DNA from: Bacteroidota bacterium
Lineage (GTDB): Bacteria > Bacteroidota > Bacteroidia > 2-12-FULL-35-15
Assembly (NCBI GenBank): GCA_016707685.1
Contig: JADJHE010000016.1
Coordinates: 1-64,000, forward strand
Direction: 5' to 3'
Length of the DNA stretch: 64,000 bases
Position 1 is the stretch's first letter, and each line of letters opens with the position of its first letter. The notes under the pieces are model-generated. The model was given only the letters and a program-made list of their open reading frames with translations. It searched no databases and was not told the origin of the DNA. Both the position numbers and the translations under genes were made by a program. This document shows positions 43,388-53,431 of this stretch, piece by piece.

Positions 43388-44784
43388 TGAAAAGGTTAAT
43401 TATTATTCTATTAATTTTGGTTTCAAAGCAAATCAATTCTCAAATAACTCTTGAAAAAAAAGACTACACCTCTGATTTCGACATATTAATAGAAAGTTTA
43501 ATAGAACTTCATCCAAAGCTATATTCTTGTATTACGAAAGAGGAGTTTGATTTTGAAGTAAAAACCATTAGAAAACGATTAGAAGCAATTTCTTCCAAAT
43601 CAACAGCAATTTATTTAATTCAAGAATTAATTTATAAATTAGGAAATAGTCATGCTATCAATACTTCTATCTACCAAGAACCTGAGTTAAAATTTATACT
43701 TCCATTTAGTGTTTTTATTATAGAAAAACGGTTGTACATAAAGAACTGTCCAACCGATAAATCATTAAATGGACTAGAGCTATTAAAAATAAATAATACA
43801 CCGAGCGAATTACTAATTGACAGCTTGAAGATTTTTTTTCCAACAGATGGCAACACAAACGTAATTAATTATAACCTACAACCATTATTTAATGGTTTAT
43901 ATGGAAAATTTTGTCAAGAAAAGGAAATAAATAGCATCAGTACCAAAGATGGTGATATACTAATAAAATCAGCAATAAGTGGTGATAGAGTATACGATGA
44001 AATGATTTTTGAAAACGCAAAAGCTTATTTTGGAGAAAACAGGTTTCTAAAAAAAGAAATTAATGAGGATTATAGATATGGTTATTTTCAATTTGTAGGA
44101 TTTGTATCTGAATACAAAGGCTTCAAAATTGAAAAAGACTTTTATCAATTTATCAAAGAAGCGAATGACAAAAAGTTAAAAGCTATTATTATTGATTTGA
44201 GGATAAACAATGGAGGAGATCCATATTTATGTGGTAAAATGACTTCCTATTTGGCCGACCACCCTTTTAAAATAGTTGAAAAATCATATATAACTAAAAC
44301 TTATAAACCTAGTCATATTGACAAAATGGGTAATAAATCTATTTTTCGTTTAAGAAAATTAAAGTCAAAGAAAGGAGATGAGCTAAGCGAAATCGTCCGT
44401 TTCGAAAAAGCGTTGAAAATCACTAAACCTAATAAAGATCGTTTTAAAGGTAAAATATATATTTTAACTGGTACTATAACACAATCGTCTTCCACAATGA
44501 TGTGTAAATATTTAATGGATCAAGAAAATGTGATATTTGTTGGAAGTCATCAGATGGGTGCTGTAAACTATTTTTGGGGTAATTCACACTGTCAACTTAA
44601 CCTACCTCAACTAAATACAACGTTTTCGTTTGGGCTCGAATTAATTGAACTAAAAGAGAATAGCAGCAAAACAGAGAAACCAATTGGTTTAACTCCTGAT
44701 TATCTGATACAATACTCTATTGAAGACCGAATGCTTGGAATCGACAAAGAAATGGACTTTATTAAAAAAGAACTTAAAAAGTAA
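43387..44784 (+). CDS. S41-family peptidase-like protein, exported
   Basis: A 465-residue protein starting ATG 43387, overlapping the previous stop. It has a signal peptide (LIIILLILVSKQINSQ). The N-terminal helical part resembles C-terminal processing (Tsp) proteases. IIIDLRINNGGDPYLCGKM and GKIYILTGTITQSSSTMMCKYLMDQENVIFVG are the S41 core, where the usual catalytic Ser follows TxSA; here the sequence is TQSSST. The nucleophile is plausible but the Lys is not obvious. Very AT-rich, possibly transferred. Expected location is the periplasm. Confidence 0.75.
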   Translation: MKRLIIILLILVSKQINSQITLEKKDYTSDFDILIESLIELHPKLYSCITKEEFDFEVKTIRKRLEAISSKSTAIYLIQELIYKLGNSHAINTSIYQEPELKFILPFSVFIIEKRLYIKNCPTDKSLNGLELLKINNTPSELLIDSLKIFFPTDGNTNVINYNLQPLFNGLYGKFCQEKEINSISTKDGDILIKSAISGDRVYDEMIFENAKAYFGENRFLKKEINEDYRYGYFQFVGFVSEYKGFKIEKDFYQFIKEANDKKLKAIIIDLRINNGGDPYLCGKMTSYLADHPFKIVEKSYITKTYKPSHIDKMGNKSIFRLRKLKSKKGDELSEIVRFEKALKITKPNKDRFKGKIYILTGTITQSSSTMMCKYLMDQENVIFVGSHQMGAVNYFWGNSHCQLNLPQLNTTFSFGLELIELKENSSKTEKPIGLTPDYLIQYSIEDRMLGIDKEMDFIKKELKK

Positions 44785-44786
44785 CT

Positions 44787-46737
44787 TTATTTCCCAACCA
44801 CTTTAAATTCCGTTCTTCTATTCATCGCTCTATTCTCGTCTGAATCATTTTTAACTTTTGGTTTGGTATCGCCATAACCTTTATAGGTTAAACGTTTTGA
44901 ATCTATTCCATTGGTTACCAAATAATCGTATACCGCTTTCGCACGATTTTGTGATAAGGTTAAGTTCATTTTTTTATCACCCACATTATCGGTATGCCCG
45001 CTTAACTCACCTTTCATGGTTTTGTTTACAGTTAAAAAGGCAACCAACTTATCCAACTCTACTTTCGATTCGGGCTTTAAATCAAACTTTGCTGTTTCAA
45101 AGAATACATTTTTTAATTCAATGACCGAACCTGTATCAATTGGTTGCATAGGCACATCCATTAAATATGGTTTTGATTTATCAGCCAATTCTTTTAACGC
45201 AAAGTTTTCGGAATAAAATAAATATCCTGGATGAGAAACATTCAATGCATAGTTTTTATCGATTGGTAAACACACTAAAAATTCGCCATTACCAGGATTC
45301 GCATCAGATTCAATAACCGATTTTCCTGTTTCTAAATCAATCAATTCAAAATGGGCCCCTAATGGTGCTTTCGTACGTGCATCGTAAACTTTTCCTTTAA
45401 AATAAGTTATTACTCCAGGACGAGCTGCTGCAGGCAATTCAAAATGATAAATATCCAAACCACCTAAACCGCCAGCTCTGTTACTTGCAAAATAAGCAAG
45501 GTTACCAGTTGAGGATACAAGAACGCTATTCTCATCGCCATAGGTATTAATTGGATAACCCAAATTAACAGGCTCACTCCACTCTCCTTTATCATTCATT
45601 CGTGCTACATATAAATCAAGCCCTCCCATTCCAACATGTCCGTTTGATCCAAAATAAAGTGTCTTACCATCGGGATGAATAAACACCGACTCTTCTTTAC
45701 CTGGTGTATTAATTTTAGGGCCTAAATTTTTAGGGGCACCCCAGCTTCCATTTACACTTAATCGAGAAACATAAATATCTGTTTCTCCAATTCCACCCAC
45801 TCGTCCGCTTATAAAATACAAGGTCTTTCCATCAGCCGAAAAAGAAGGTTGTGATTCGAACATACTTGTATTGATTGCTCCACCTACGTTATAAGGCTTG
45901 CCCCAATTCTCCCCTACTTTTTGCGCATAAAATAAATCACAGCTACCATAACCTTTTCGGTTTGGACCATAGGATCCATCAACTTCCTGGCAAGCAGCAA
46001 AAAACAACAATTGTCCATCGGCCGATAAATTTGGTGCGCCTTCATTGCCAGCAGTATTGATACCACTACCAATTAACGTTGCTTTTTGCCAAACACCATT
46101 TACCTTTTTACTAATTAAAAAATCCTCTTGTAAGTTAATTGTTTCCGTCCTATTATTTCTTGTAAACAAAAATGTCTGATCATCAGCTGTAATGGCTGGA
46201 AAGTATTCATCTAAATTTGAATTGATTCCATCTCCAATATTTTTAGGATCAAATGGAACTGGATTTTTCATTGCTTCAATGGAAAAATTACAATTCGCTA
46301 AATTTTTCTCAGCTCTTTCTTTCCAATCTGGATTGATGGTGGTATACTTTAAAAATGCTTCGTAGTCTTTTTTAGCATCTGCATATTTACCAATGGAAAT
46401 TTCCAAATTTGCCAAATTAAAAAATGTACGCTTGTCAAATTTTGGATTAATTTCTAAGGTTTTAATATACTCATCTATAGCAAGTTGAGTCTCTTTATTT
46501 TCAGCATATATTTGAGCCAGCAACAAATGAGGCTCAATAAAATTTGGATCTTTTTCGATGGCATTTTTTTAATTCTTTCTTAGCCTTTTCATCATTACGC
46601 TGATTAAAATAAGTAAGTGCATTTTCAAATGCAGCAATTGCTTTTTTTATTGGTGCTTGTATATTCACCTGGAGGTAATTGGGCTTTGCATGAAAGCAAC
46701 ATCACTACCGAAAGAAACATTAAAAGGCTTTTTTCAT
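44787..46737 (-). CDS. OmpA/PD40/TPR outer-membrane lipoprotein (three frameshifts)
   Basis: A 649-residue protein after repair. A lipoprotein signal (MFLSVVMLLSC) starts at ATG 46737. TPR-like repeats (~30-150) precede PD40 blades (~200-420; FSADGKTLYFISGR, HPDGKTLYFGSNGHVGMGGLDLYV, YFASNRAGGLGGLDIYHF), a carboxypeptidase-regulatory-like domain, and an OmpA C-terminal peptidoglycan-binding domain (FFETAKFDLKPESKVELDKL, SGHTDNVGDKKMN, LSQNRAKAVYDYLVTNGID, NRRTEFKVVGK). Frame breaks lie at the T runs 46729-46734, 46642-46648 and 46564-46570. It resembles PorE-type T9SS-linked anchors, but porP is absent here. Confidence 0.85.
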
Positions 46738-46764
46738 ATTCTCTTGAATTCAATTATCATTCCA

Positions 46765-47400
46765 TTACGGAATATTCATGTATTTATGTGTTTGTAAAGA
46801 GGCGTGCCATTTCGGATTTGCCATAATGTAATCCACTATTAAGGGCATCATTTCCTTTGCTTTACTCCATTCGGGCTGTAAAAACAGAATACAGTCTTTT
46901 GAAACATATGCTGCATTCTTTTCCGCCCAATCAAAATCACTTTTATTATGAATAATAATCTTAAGCTCACTTGCCTTTGAAAAGTTTTCGGGCAAAGGCG
47001 GACTTGTTTTTTTAGGTGAAAGACATACCCAATCCCAAGTACCCGTTAATGGATAAGCGCCAGATGTTTCAATGAAAGTATCGATGCCTTTGCTTTTAAA
47101 CTGGTCTGTAATGTAATTTAAATTGTATATGCTCGGCTCACCACCAGTAACAACTACTGCTTTTGCAGGAAACTTGCTTGCATTTTCTACTATTACATCC
47201 ACATCTGTTGCAGGATGCAATTCGGCATTCCAACTTTCTTTTACATCACACCAATGGCAGCCTACATCGCAACCACCGATTCGAATGAAATAAGCAGCTT
47301 TTCCAGAATGGTATCCTTCGCCTTGAATCGTGTAAAATTCTTCCATCAATGGAAGCATTTTCCCTTGATCTAATAATAATTGTTCTTGTTCTGTTTTCAA
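46765..47400 (-). CDS. queE: 7-carboxy-7-deazaguanine synthase
   Basis: A 211-residue radical-SAM enzyme making 7-carboxy-7-deazaguanine for queuosine. FYTIQGEGYHSGKAAYFIRIGGCDVGCHWCDVKESW carries the QGEG motif and the three cluster Cys (C-x3-C-x2-C), and VVVTGGEPS the SAM-binding GGE motif. KIIIHNKSDFDWAE and FLQPEWSK complete the family. No other que genes are in the window. Confidence 0.93.
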   Translation of the reverse strand: MKTEQEQLLLDQGKMLPLMEEFYTIQGEGYHSGKAAYFIRIGGCDVGCHWCDVKESWNAELHPATDVDVIVENASKFPAKAVVVTGGEPSIYNLNYITDQFKSKGIDTFIETSGAYPLTGTWDWVCLSPKKTSPPLPENFSKASELKIIIHNKSDFDWAEKNAAYVSKDCILFLQPEWSKAKEMMPLIVDYIMANPKWHASLQTHKYMNIP

Positions 47401-47431
47401 AATTATCCTAAAGCTCTAAATGAGCTCATTT

Positions 47432-49028
47432 TTAAAGTTCTAAAATAAGCAATTCAAAATCAAAAGGCTTTAACTCTTCCTTAATGATGGAGATAAATTG
47501 CTTTCCATGTTTTATGTAAAAAGGGGCAAAATTCTCATAGCGCTCCTGAAGTGTATCTTCAGGGAAAAATTTTGCTTTTATTTTTTTTATTTGATTGATA
47601 CTCGTTTCTTGCTTTTGCTTTTCGGCACGAACAATCTTCGATTCTATATTTTTAATGCTGTTCAATGCCTTTTGCATTTCGGCTTCTACTGTTCCTTTTA
47701 ATGTTGCATCAATACTCACCGCTTTTGTCATCACATCATCAAAAGTTGATGAAATACCAGCTTGCTCCGCTGTTAAATCCAAATTTCCACTCGCATTTTT
47801 AGTTACAAAGCTTTTATTCAATACATCAACATCTTGAAAAAGTCATTTACTGTCAAAACCTAATTTACCAATTTGCTGATTCGTTTTTCATCGTTCAACA
47901 AAGCAAAATTACGAGACATTAAGATTGGAAAAACAATGTTATGATGATTAAACATTGCCTTGTACTCCAACCAATAAGCCAATTCTCCAGGTCCACCTAT
48001 ATAGGCAACATTAGGCAAAATGCATTGCTGATACAAAGGACGTAAAACCACATTTGGGCTAAATCGATCGGGATGCAATTCAATTTCAGTTACAATTGAT
48101 TCTTTTGTAAACGTGATATCCGTATTCAATACACTAAACACATTTCCATCGTTTTCAATACGTTCACGAATACCATCTTTAATGTAAAAACAATTGATTT
48201 CGCGCGGTTTACCTGTGCGTTAAAACCTAATTTTGACAATTCATCGATACTTTGCTGAACGATTGCATGGTTTGTATTGTCTAAAACATCGTCTTTAATA
48301 AACAATGCAAATTCTCTTTTTAATTCTTTAGCATCTGGATCCAATACTAACAATCCATATTCTTTAAATAACTGATGTACCATAAAACGAGTTGCTCCAG
48401 CTAAATCATGATGCTTCAAATAAGCTTGTTGAAACAATTCAATTAACTCATTTGCATTGGCAGAATCACCTAGAATCAGTTTTAATTCATCAATAACTGT
48501 ATCCATCGAATAACTTTCTAATCGACCTACAGCGCCTTTTGCATGTTCATTGTTCCAGGTTACTGTTTTGCCAAAAAGGTGAATGGATTGAATTTCGGCA
48601 AAATCATGATCTTCGGATGCCATCCAATAAATGGGTACAAAGTCATTCTCAGGATACTTCTTTTTTAGTTCTTCGGCTAAATTAATCGTTGAAAGTATTT
48701 TATAAATAAAATACATCGGTCCAGTAAATAAACACAGCTGATGACCTGTACAAACTGTAAACGTCTTTTTATCTAATAAAAGTTCGATGTTTTTTAATTG
48801 CAGAGTAGTATCTGTAATATTTACATATTGCTCTTTTAAAACACCAACAAGCGCTTCTCTATTGAGACCTTCATTACTTTTATCGGCAATTATTTGCTTA
48901 AATGATTCTAGTTTAGGGGAATAAGAATAAAATGGCTTTAATTGTTCTGTGCCATTTACATAATCAATAAATAACTTCGAAAACTGTTTCGAATCCTTGA
49001 ATGAAATGCTCTCTTTTTTTAATGTCAT
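47432..49028 (-). CDS. bshC: Bacillithiol synthase BshC (several frameshifts)
   Basis: The cysteine-adding enzyme of bacillithiol synthesis. After repair the protein is 532 residues, normal for BshC. N-terminal: CTGHQLCLFTGPMYFIYKI, VPIYWMASEDHDFAEI, GLLVLDPDAKELKREF. Middle: PLYQQCILPNVAYIGGPGELAYWLEYK, the most diagnostic motif. C-terminal coiled coil: EKQKQETSINQIKKIK. Breaks lie at GG 48206-48207 (G missing), CC 47868-47869 (G missing on the coding strand) and around 47837-47848 (an in-frame TGA relieved by an A loss and a T gain). It shares the window with OxyR/AhpC/Dps, in line with a thiol-redox role. Confidence 0.9.
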
Positions 49029-49066
49029 AATTCTTACAAAGTTAATGAATTTGTTCTGCTTCTACT

Positions 49067-49074
49067 TACATTTG
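49067..49074 (+). promoter_or_regulatory. Candidate Nudix promoter
   Basis: TACATTTG matches TAnnTTTG, 37 bp before ATG 49111. A TTTG at 49050-49053 is only 13 bp upstream. Confidence 0.35.
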
Positions 49075-49110
49075 CAATAATAATAGCGAGCTAATAAACA
49101 TTAAAAAAGT

Positions 49111-49674
49111 ATGGAAAGTATCTACAATAATAATCCTTGGACAACATTAAAATCTGAAAAAGTATACGATTCGCCATGGATTGGACTTACCAAACATGAT
49201 GTATTGAACCCAAGTGGAAATCCTGGAACCTATTCAGTTGTTCATTTTAAAAATTTAGCAATTGGCGTTTTGCCATTGGACAAAGATTACAATACATGGA
49301 TTGTTGGTCAGTACCGTTATCCTATCGAACAATATTCATGGGAAATACCAGAGGGCGGTGGAAAAAGAGATGTTCCTCCCATTGATTCTGCAAAGCGAGA
49401 ATTGCTGGAAGAAACAGGAATTACAGCTCAGAAATGGACAAAAATTCAAGAGATGTATTTAAGTAATTCGGCAAGTGATGAATTTTGTATTTTATACATT
49501 GCTCAAGACTTGACATTTGGAGAATCGGAACCAGAAGACGATGAACAATTAGAAGTACGAAAAATTCATTTTGATGAATTATACAAAATGGTTGAGAATG
49601 GTGAAATTACAGATAGTTTAACGGTAACAATTGTTTTAAAAGCAAAAATATTGATGTTGGAAGGAAAAATTTAA
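49111..49674 (+). CDS. Nudix hydrolase, ADP-ribose pyrophosphatase-like
   Basis: A 187-residue Nudix protein. The Nudix box is GGGKRDVPPIDSAKRELLEETGI (written in parts: GGGKRDV, REL, EETGI), with the catalytic REL-x-EE intact, but the Glu usually four residues after the Gly is Val. The N-terminal DSPWIGLTKHDVLNPSG and VVGQYRYPIEQYSWEIPEG are typical of ADP-ribose/NDP-sugar pyrophosphatases. It ends by overlapping the SiaC-like gene's 3' end by 4 bases on the opposite strand. Confidence 0.82.
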   Translation: MESIYNNNPWTTLKSEKVYDSPWIGLTKHDVLNPSGNPGTYSVVHFKNLAIGVLPLDKDYNTWIVGQYRYPIEQYSWEIPEGGGKRDVPPIDSAKRELLEETGITAQKWTKIQEMYLSNSASDEFCILYIAQDLTFGESEPEDDEQLEVRKIHFDELYKMVENGEITDSLTVTIVLKAKILMLEGKI

Positions 49675-50059
49675 GCAGGTTCTAATTCGAACACTTCTTT
49701 GTATTGAAATGGAATTTTAATCATGTGTTCAAAATCTTGCCCCGCTTCTTTAATATCATCGTCATCAAACACCAAGTAACTAAAACAGTATTTCCTTTAT
49801 CGTAAATTTCTTTTAAACGATAAAAAACAAACAACAACATTTTAGCGGAGGAAACATTAAAGTATTTAAGGTTAAATACAAATATGGTTACTTTATTAGG
49901 ATTAGTTGCATACTCGTCTAGGAACTCCAATACGGGCTGGTAAAAATCGCGAGCATCTTGAGATAATGAAATTCCTCTAATTTCAAACACACCATTTTCT
50001 TTATCCAGAATAATATCGGGATACACATCGGAGCGATTTATTTTAATAAGTTTAGCCAT
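49671..50059 (-). CDS. SiaC-like regulatory phosphoprotein (frameshifted)
   Basis: A 129-residue protein of the SiaC/DUF1987 family. The ATG is at 50059; RGISLSQDARDFYQPVLEFLDEY, IFVFNLKYFNVSSAKMLLFVFYRL contain the family's core and phosphosite region (NxSSxK). A missing T at AAAA 49782-49785 breaks the frame; restoring it yields SYLVFDDDD, IKEAGQDFEHMIKIPF and a stop at 49671-49673, as expected. In Pseudomonas SiaC is dephosphorylated by the SpoIIE-type phosphatase SiaA and phosphorylated by SiaB. Three SpoIIE phosphatases in this window are candidate partners. No siaB is adjacent. Confidence 0.8.
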
Positions 50060-50102
50060 AGAGCACTACTAAAATAGAACCTTTATTTGAATAATGGAAT
50101 TA

Positions 50103-51415
50103 TTATTGAATTACTTCACCATAAAGATCATAATCTTCGGCTGAAGTGATTTTAATTGTGGCAAAGTCGCCCACACGCACAAAGTTCGAATCTGCTTTTA
50201 CCAGCACCTCATTATCTACTTCTGGGGAATCAAATTCGGTACGACCAATAAAGTAATCGCCTTCTTTTTTATCGAATAAAACTTTATAGGTTTTACCAAT
50301 TTTATTTTGGTTCAATTCCATGGAGATGCCTTGTTGCAATGCCATTACTGCTTCGCAACGTGCTTGCTTTGTTTTGGCAGAAACATCATCTTTTAAAAGG
50401 TATGCATGTGTATTTTCTTCATGTGAATAACCAAAAATGCCTAAGCGTTCGAAGCGAGTTTGCTCCACCCACTCCAACATTTCTTCATGGTCCTTTTTTG
50501 TTTCACCTGGATAACCAGCAATCAAAGTCGTACGAAGCGCAATGCCTGGTACTTTATCACGAATTTGATTTACTAGATCAATTGTTTTTTGCTTGGTTGT
50601 TCCTCTGCGCATACTTTTCAGCATGTTATCTGAAATGTGTTGCAAAGGCATATCTAGGTAGTTGCAAATATTTTTACGTTCGTTCATTACATCCAATACT
50701 TCCATTGGGAAACCTGCTGGGAATGCATAATGCAAACGAATCCATTCAATACCTTCTACATCTGATAAATTGCGAAGTAATTCGGCAAGATTTCTCTTTT
50801 TGTATAAATCCAATCCGTAATACGTCAAATCTTGTGCAATCAGCATCAACTCTTTGGTGCCATTTTTTGCAAGATGCTTTGCTTCTTTCACCAATTCTTC
50901 AATTGGTTTGGAAACATGTGCTCCACGCATCAATGGAATTGCGCAGAATGAGCAAGGACGATCACAACCTTCTGCAATTTTAAAATAGGAATAATGATGA
51001 GGTGTTGTCAACAAACGTTCACCCACCAATTCGTGTTTATAATCAGCTTTTAATGTTTTTAATAAACGAGGTAATTCACGCGTTCCAAAATAACCATCAA
51101 CATTTGGAATTTCTTTTTCTAAATCGGGTTTGTAGCGCTCGCTTAAACAACCTGTAACATATACTTTATCAACCAATCCTGCTTCTTTTGCTTCTGAATA
51201 GCGAAGAATGGTATCAATACTTTCTTGCTTTGCATTATCAATAAAGCCACAGGTGTTGATGATTACGATGCTCGAATCATCAGCAGTACTTTCATGTTCA
51301 ACTTGAAAATTGTTTGCTTTCAATTGCCCCATCAACACTTCGCTATCAACGATATTTTTTGAGCAACCCAATGTAACTACATTGACTTTATTTTTTTTTA
51401 GGGTTTTGTTTTCAT
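50103..51415 (-). CDS. rimO: Ribosomal protein S12 methylthiotransferase RimO (frameshift near start)
   Basis: A 437-residue radical-SAM enzyme that adds a methylthio group to Asp88 of S12. N-terminal UPF0004 domain (GCSKNIVDSEVLMG), the radical-SAM cluster motif in GCDRPCSFCAIPLMRG (C-x3-C-x2-C), then the TRAM domain near the C-terminus. As written, the frame would start at TTG 51371; the proper ATG is at 51415 and one A is missing at 51404-51407, giving MKTKTLKKNKVNVVTLGCSK. The conserved first Cys is within the repaired N-terminus. Confidence 0.93.
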
Positions 51416-51464
51416 TATTATAGGATTAATAGGATTAAAGGATTTCACCATATGTCCCATTTTA

Positions 51465-51837
51465 CTAAACAGAAATTCGTTTTATATCACAACTTTTATT
51501 GCCAAAGTTTATTAATAATCCTGTTTTCACTTTTGATGCTTTCAGATAAGCTATTACTTGGTTTCTAAACAAGATAGGCATTATTCCTGTTACTGCTTTC
51601 ACTTCAACTATCACACTATCCTCAACCAGTAAATCACATTTAAAAACACCAACACGTTTATTCATAAAATGAAGCTCGAAACGTCTCTCACTATCATATT
51701 TTAAACCAATATCGTTAAGAGCTATAATTAAAGCATTATGATAATTTATTTCTCTGAATCCAGGCCCAAGAGTTGAATGAACTTTAAATGCACAAGAAAT
51801 GATTTTTTGTTAATGTGTCTTTAATTATTTCACTCAT
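51465..51837 (-). CDS. GxxExxY family protein (frameshifted)
   Basis: About 124 residues. ATG 51837, then a frame break at the T6 run 51803-51808 (one fewer or two more bases needed), then CAFKVHSTLGPGFREINYH, which contains the family's GFREINY (GxxExxY) motif, and IVEVKAV with a PD-(D/E)XK-like Glu-Val-Lys, ending DIKRISV. These small proteins are common in Bacteroidetes and Deltaproteobacteria, often near mobile or repeated loci; their role is not known. Here it sits between ftsY and rimO, an unusual position. Confidence 0.78.
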
Positions 51838-51878
51838 AGATTAAAATCAGTGTAATCTTAAAATCTTCTTAATCAACT

Positions 51879-52832
51879 CTATTGTTTAAATAAGCTATCA
51901 ACGAATTCGTGTTTATTGAACACTTGCAAATCTTCGGCTTTTTCGCCCACTCCAATGTATTTTACAGGAATTTTGAAGGTGTCAGAAATTCCAATTACAA
52001 CTCCACCTTTTGCTGTACCATCTAATTTGGTTAATGCCAATGCATTCACATCGGTAGCAGCAGTAAACTGTTTGCATTGCTCTATTGCATTTTGTCCTGT
52101 AGAAGCATCCAACACCAATAAAATTTCGTGAGGAGCATCAGGAACAACTTTGCGCATTACATTTTTAATTTTAGTAAGCTCGTTCATTAAGTTTACTTTG
52201 TTATGTAAACGACCAGCGGTATCAACAATTACAACATCTGCATTTTTTGCAACAGCCGAACTTAAAGCATCAAAGGCAACCGAAGCTGGATCAGCATTCA
52301 TGCCTTGTGATACCAAACTAGCTCCTGTGCGGTCGCTCCAAATTTTAATTTGATCAACAGCTGCTGCTCTAAATGTATCAGCAGCTCCAATAACAACTGA
52401 TTTGTTGGCTAATTTGTATTGATGAGAAAGTTTACCGATAGTAGTTGTTTTACCAACTCCATTTACTCCAACAACCATAATTACGTAGGGCTTTTTATCA
52501 GTAGGAACAGAGAAATCGGCTTTATCTTCCATTCCATTTGAAACAAGCATTTCGGCTATTTCTTCACGAAGGATATCATTTAGTTTGGATGTTTCGATTT
52601 TGCGTTCTTTGGCAACACGCGCTTTAATGCGATCAATAATTTTCATGGATGTATCCACACCTACATCGGAAGTTAAAAGTATTTCTTCCAAATTTTCTAA
52701 TACTTCGTCATCCACAGTAGCTTTCCCCATGATGGCATTTGCCAGCTTGCTGAAAAAGCTTTGTTTGGTAACAAAAAGTCCTTTGTTTAAACTTTCTTTT
52801 TTTTCCTTACTAAAAAAACTAAAAATACCCAT
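51879..52832 (-). CDS. ftsY: SRP receptor FtsY
   Basis: A 317-residue FtsY with no long acidic N-terminus, the usual short Bacteroidetes form. It is the membrane receptor for Ffh. N domain (~1-80), G domain P-loop GVNGVGKTTTIGKL (~125), DTFRAAAVDQL, DTAGRLHNKVNL, TKLDGTAKGG and the closing IGVGEKAEDL. The C-terminal amphipathic segment is HEFVDSLF. It lies downstream of DUF4295 in the ribosomal protein cluster. Confidence 0.96.
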   Translation of the reverse strand: MGIFSFFSKEKKESLNKGLFVTKQSFFSKLANAIMGKATVDDEVLENLEEILLTSDVGVDTSMKIIDRIKARVAKERKIETSKLNDILREEIAEMLVSNGMEDKADFSVPTDKKPYVIMVVGVNGVGKTTTIGKLSHQYKLANKSVVIGAADTFRAAAVDQIKIWSDRTGASLVSQGMNADPASVAFDALSSAVAKNADVVIVDTAGRLHNKVNLMNELTKIKNVMRKVVPDAPHEILLVLDASTGQNAIEQCKQFTAATDVNALALTKLDGTAKGGVVIGISDTFKIPVKYIGVGEKAEDLQVFNKHEFVDSLFKQ

Positions 52833-52858
52833 TCATCAGATGTTACATATTGAAACAA

Positions 52859-52892
52859 TAAAAGCTTCCCCTGTAATTGAGGAAGCCTTTAC
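52859..52892 (-). terminator. Terminator after DUF4295
   Basis: AAAGCTTCC ... GGAAGCCTTT with an 11-base loop; imperfect stem between the DUF4295 and ftsY genes on the minus strand. Confidence 0.6.
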
Positions 52893-52913
52893 AAATCGAT
52901 TAAGATTCTAAAA

Positions 52914-53069
52914 TTATTTAGAAGCTAAAAAATCTTTGATGTGATCGTTGTGAACGATTTCTTCTTTAAATGCGTAAGCACCAGTTTTTGGTGATTTTAC
53001 CATTTTAATCACTTTTGTAAAGTCTTTTCCTTTACCAGATTTAAGTGTCGCAACTACTTTCTTTGCCAT
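52914..53069 (-). CDS. DUF4295 small protein (ribosome-linked)
   Basis: A 51-residue basic protein, MAKKVVATLKSGKGKDFTKV then MVKSPKTGAYAFKEEIVHND and a C-terminal DFLASK. It is a DUF4295 protein, found in nearly all Bacteroidetes directly after rpmG, and thought to be ribosome-associated by context. Here it is 70 bp after rpmG. Confidence 0.9.
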   Translation of the reverse strand: MAKKVVATLKSGKGKDFTKVIKMVKSPKTGAYAFKEEIVHNDHIKDFLASK

Positions 53070-53139
53070 TTCGTTATGAGTTTAGAGTTTGTAAAATGAT
53101 GCTGGGAACAGTCCCAAACACTCAAAAACAAATCAGTTA

Positions 53140-53322
53140 TTATTTAATTTCTTTGTGAACAGTTACTTTTTTCAAGATAGAGTTGTATTTTTTTAACTCT
53201 AATCTCTCAGTAGTGTTTTTCTTGTTTTTCGTAGTGATGTAACGAGAAGTTCCTGGCATACCGCTAGTTTTGTGTTCGGTACACTCCATAATCACTTGAA
53301 TTCTGTTGCCTTTCTTTGCCAT
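53140..53322 (-). CDS. rpmG: 50S ribosomal protein L33
   Basis: A 60-residue L33: MAKKGNRIQVIMECTEHKTSG, RYITTKNKKNTTERLELKKYNS, ending VHKEIK. It has a single Cys near position 14 and no CxxC pairs, so it is the zinc-free form. It lies upstream of DUF4295. Confidence 0.96.
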   Translation of the reverse strand: MAKKGNRIQVIMECTEHKTSGMPGTSRYITTKNKKNTTERLELKKYNSILKKVTVHKEIK

Positions 53323-53431
53323 TGTTCTTTATTTTCAAAATTGGGATGCAAATGTAATTATTTTTAATTCAAATTCACAACTTTTATAAAAAATCGTTAT
53401 TTAATTTTATTCAAGGCGCTATCTTCCTTCA

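Noticed and set aside
51371..51415. TTG start for RimO
   Set aside because: It would remove the conserved N-terminal strand; a one-base repair reaches a proper ATG at 51415.
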